Below are positions 5,342 to 5,625 of a stretch of 5,625 nucleotides of DNA, in pieces (within the stretch, counting starts at the first letter, position 1; every line of letters begins with the position of its first letter). A model generated the notes under the pieces. That model was given only the letters and a program-made list of their open reading frames with translations, made no database searches and had not been told where the DNA came from. The position numbers and the translations under genes are program-made. Source of the stretch: JAUUZT01 sp964654015 (GTDB taxonomy: Bacteria > Chloroflexota > Dehalococcoidia > GIF9 > AB-539-J10); the NCBI GenBank assembly GCA_964654015.1, contig CAZZHQ010000150.1, forward strand, positions 1-5,625, given 5' to 3'.

Positions 5342-5471
5342 AGTTCAAGAACAATGTCCACGATGTTGCGCCGCTTAACGTCTTCCTGTTGGCCTTTCTC
5401 CCTTCCACCCAATCGTCAGACTTCAATAGCTTAATTAGCTGTTTACCGGATACTGCAGGCAGGTTCCCCAT
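5328..5471 (-). pseudogene. hicA-like toxin remnant (truncated)
   Basis: A 47-residue minus-strand reading frame starts with LPAVSGKQLIKLLKSDDWVE and GRKAN, resembling the N-terminus of HicA-type mRNA interferases, which fold as small double-stranded-RNA-binding domains. In that family a His follows closely and is needed for cleavage. Here the next residues are Arg-Lys-Thr, and the family-like sequence stops near residue 31. The remaining 16 residues look unrelated, and the frame ends inside the convergent HTH gene. HicA is usually 60 to 90 residues. There is no SD before the ATG at 5471, and no hicB antitoxin is visible on either side. I read it as a decayed fragment. Recognition is from memory of the family pattern, so moderate confidence only. 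Confidence 0.45.
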
Positions 5472-5608
5472 CAGGCGACAGTGGGTTGCCGCATCATCTT
5501 GCGCCGGGAGATCAAATCGGGTAATTCGTTTGACACCCACAACTGACCCCATTATCATATTCATGCATCTGGAAATAACTCTTCTGTAGGTAAAGAAGGT
5601 GAATTAAC
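5472..5608. other. spacer without recognised gene
   Basis: No convincing gene was found. A minus-strand frame runs through it into the hicA-like fragment (Met codons up to 5564), but the extra residues resemble nothing known. A plus-strand frame is equally unconvincing. One ATTCGTTT copy lies at 5524-5531. The last 15 bases hold the ribosome binding site of the next gene. Confidence 0.4.
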
Positions 5609-5625
5609 ATGCCGGGCAATGGAAA
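5609..5625 (+). CDS. start of a further gene, cut by the window edge
   Basis: GAAGGTGA (5595-5602) lies 6 bases before the ATG at 5609, a good ribosome binding site. Only five complete codons are visible (Met-Pro-Gly-Asn-Gly), so no function can be given. It would continue the rightward set of element genes. Confidence 0.5.

Noticed and set aside
5338..5589. Plus-strand 83-residue frame after the HTH gene
   Set aside because: It is antisense to the hicA-like fragment, has no ribosome binding site and resembles no known family.

Overview
The window looks like the left end of an integrative genetic element inserted into a bacterial chromosome at a tRNA-Arg(UCU) gene. The first 50 bases are the 3' half of that tRNA, with an encoded CCA. 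Strong Shine-Dalgarno (SD) sites, a CCA-encoding tRNA, moderate G+C and SpoVT/AbrB-type, excisionase-type and HicA-type proteins suggest an anaerobic Firmicutes or Chloroflexota (Dehalococcoidia-like) host. That is a loose inference; nothing here fixes the species.

Layout. Just inside the tRNA (83-176) lie two pairs of short direct repeats in A-B-B-A order, a plausible set of recombinase arm sites. Two genes read leftward toward the tRNA: a 64-residue excisionase-like helix-turn-helix protein (139-333), probably with its own promoter and almost no leader, and a 301-residue protein of unknown function (378-1283). A divergent control region (1284-1411) separates them from a tightly coupled rightward operon. 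The operon encodes a small SpoVT/AbrB-type DNA-binding protein (1412-1651), a tyrosine recombinase with a full catalytic set (1641-2558) and a 650-residue P-loop ATPase, probably a replication helicase/primase-type protein (2555-4507). The gene overlaps are 11 and 4 bases. After these come a small Cys/His-rich protein (4605-4844), a 127-residue protein with a C-terminal excisionase-type HTH (4958-5341), a short decayed hicA-like toxin remnant on the minus strand (5328-5471), and the first codons of another gene at the right edge (5609).

Working model (inference). The recombinase, with the excisionase-like protein, integrates and excises the element at the tRNA. The AbrB-type protein may regulate the divergent control region. 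The ATPase may replicate or maintain the excised form. The most unusual structure is inside the ATPase gene: two arrays of four 9-bp repeats in opposite orientation flank the segment coding for a winged-helix-like domain, with a 14-bp perfect palindrome downstream. This may be an embedded origin, or repeats that spread within the gene. The right attachment site is not in the window.
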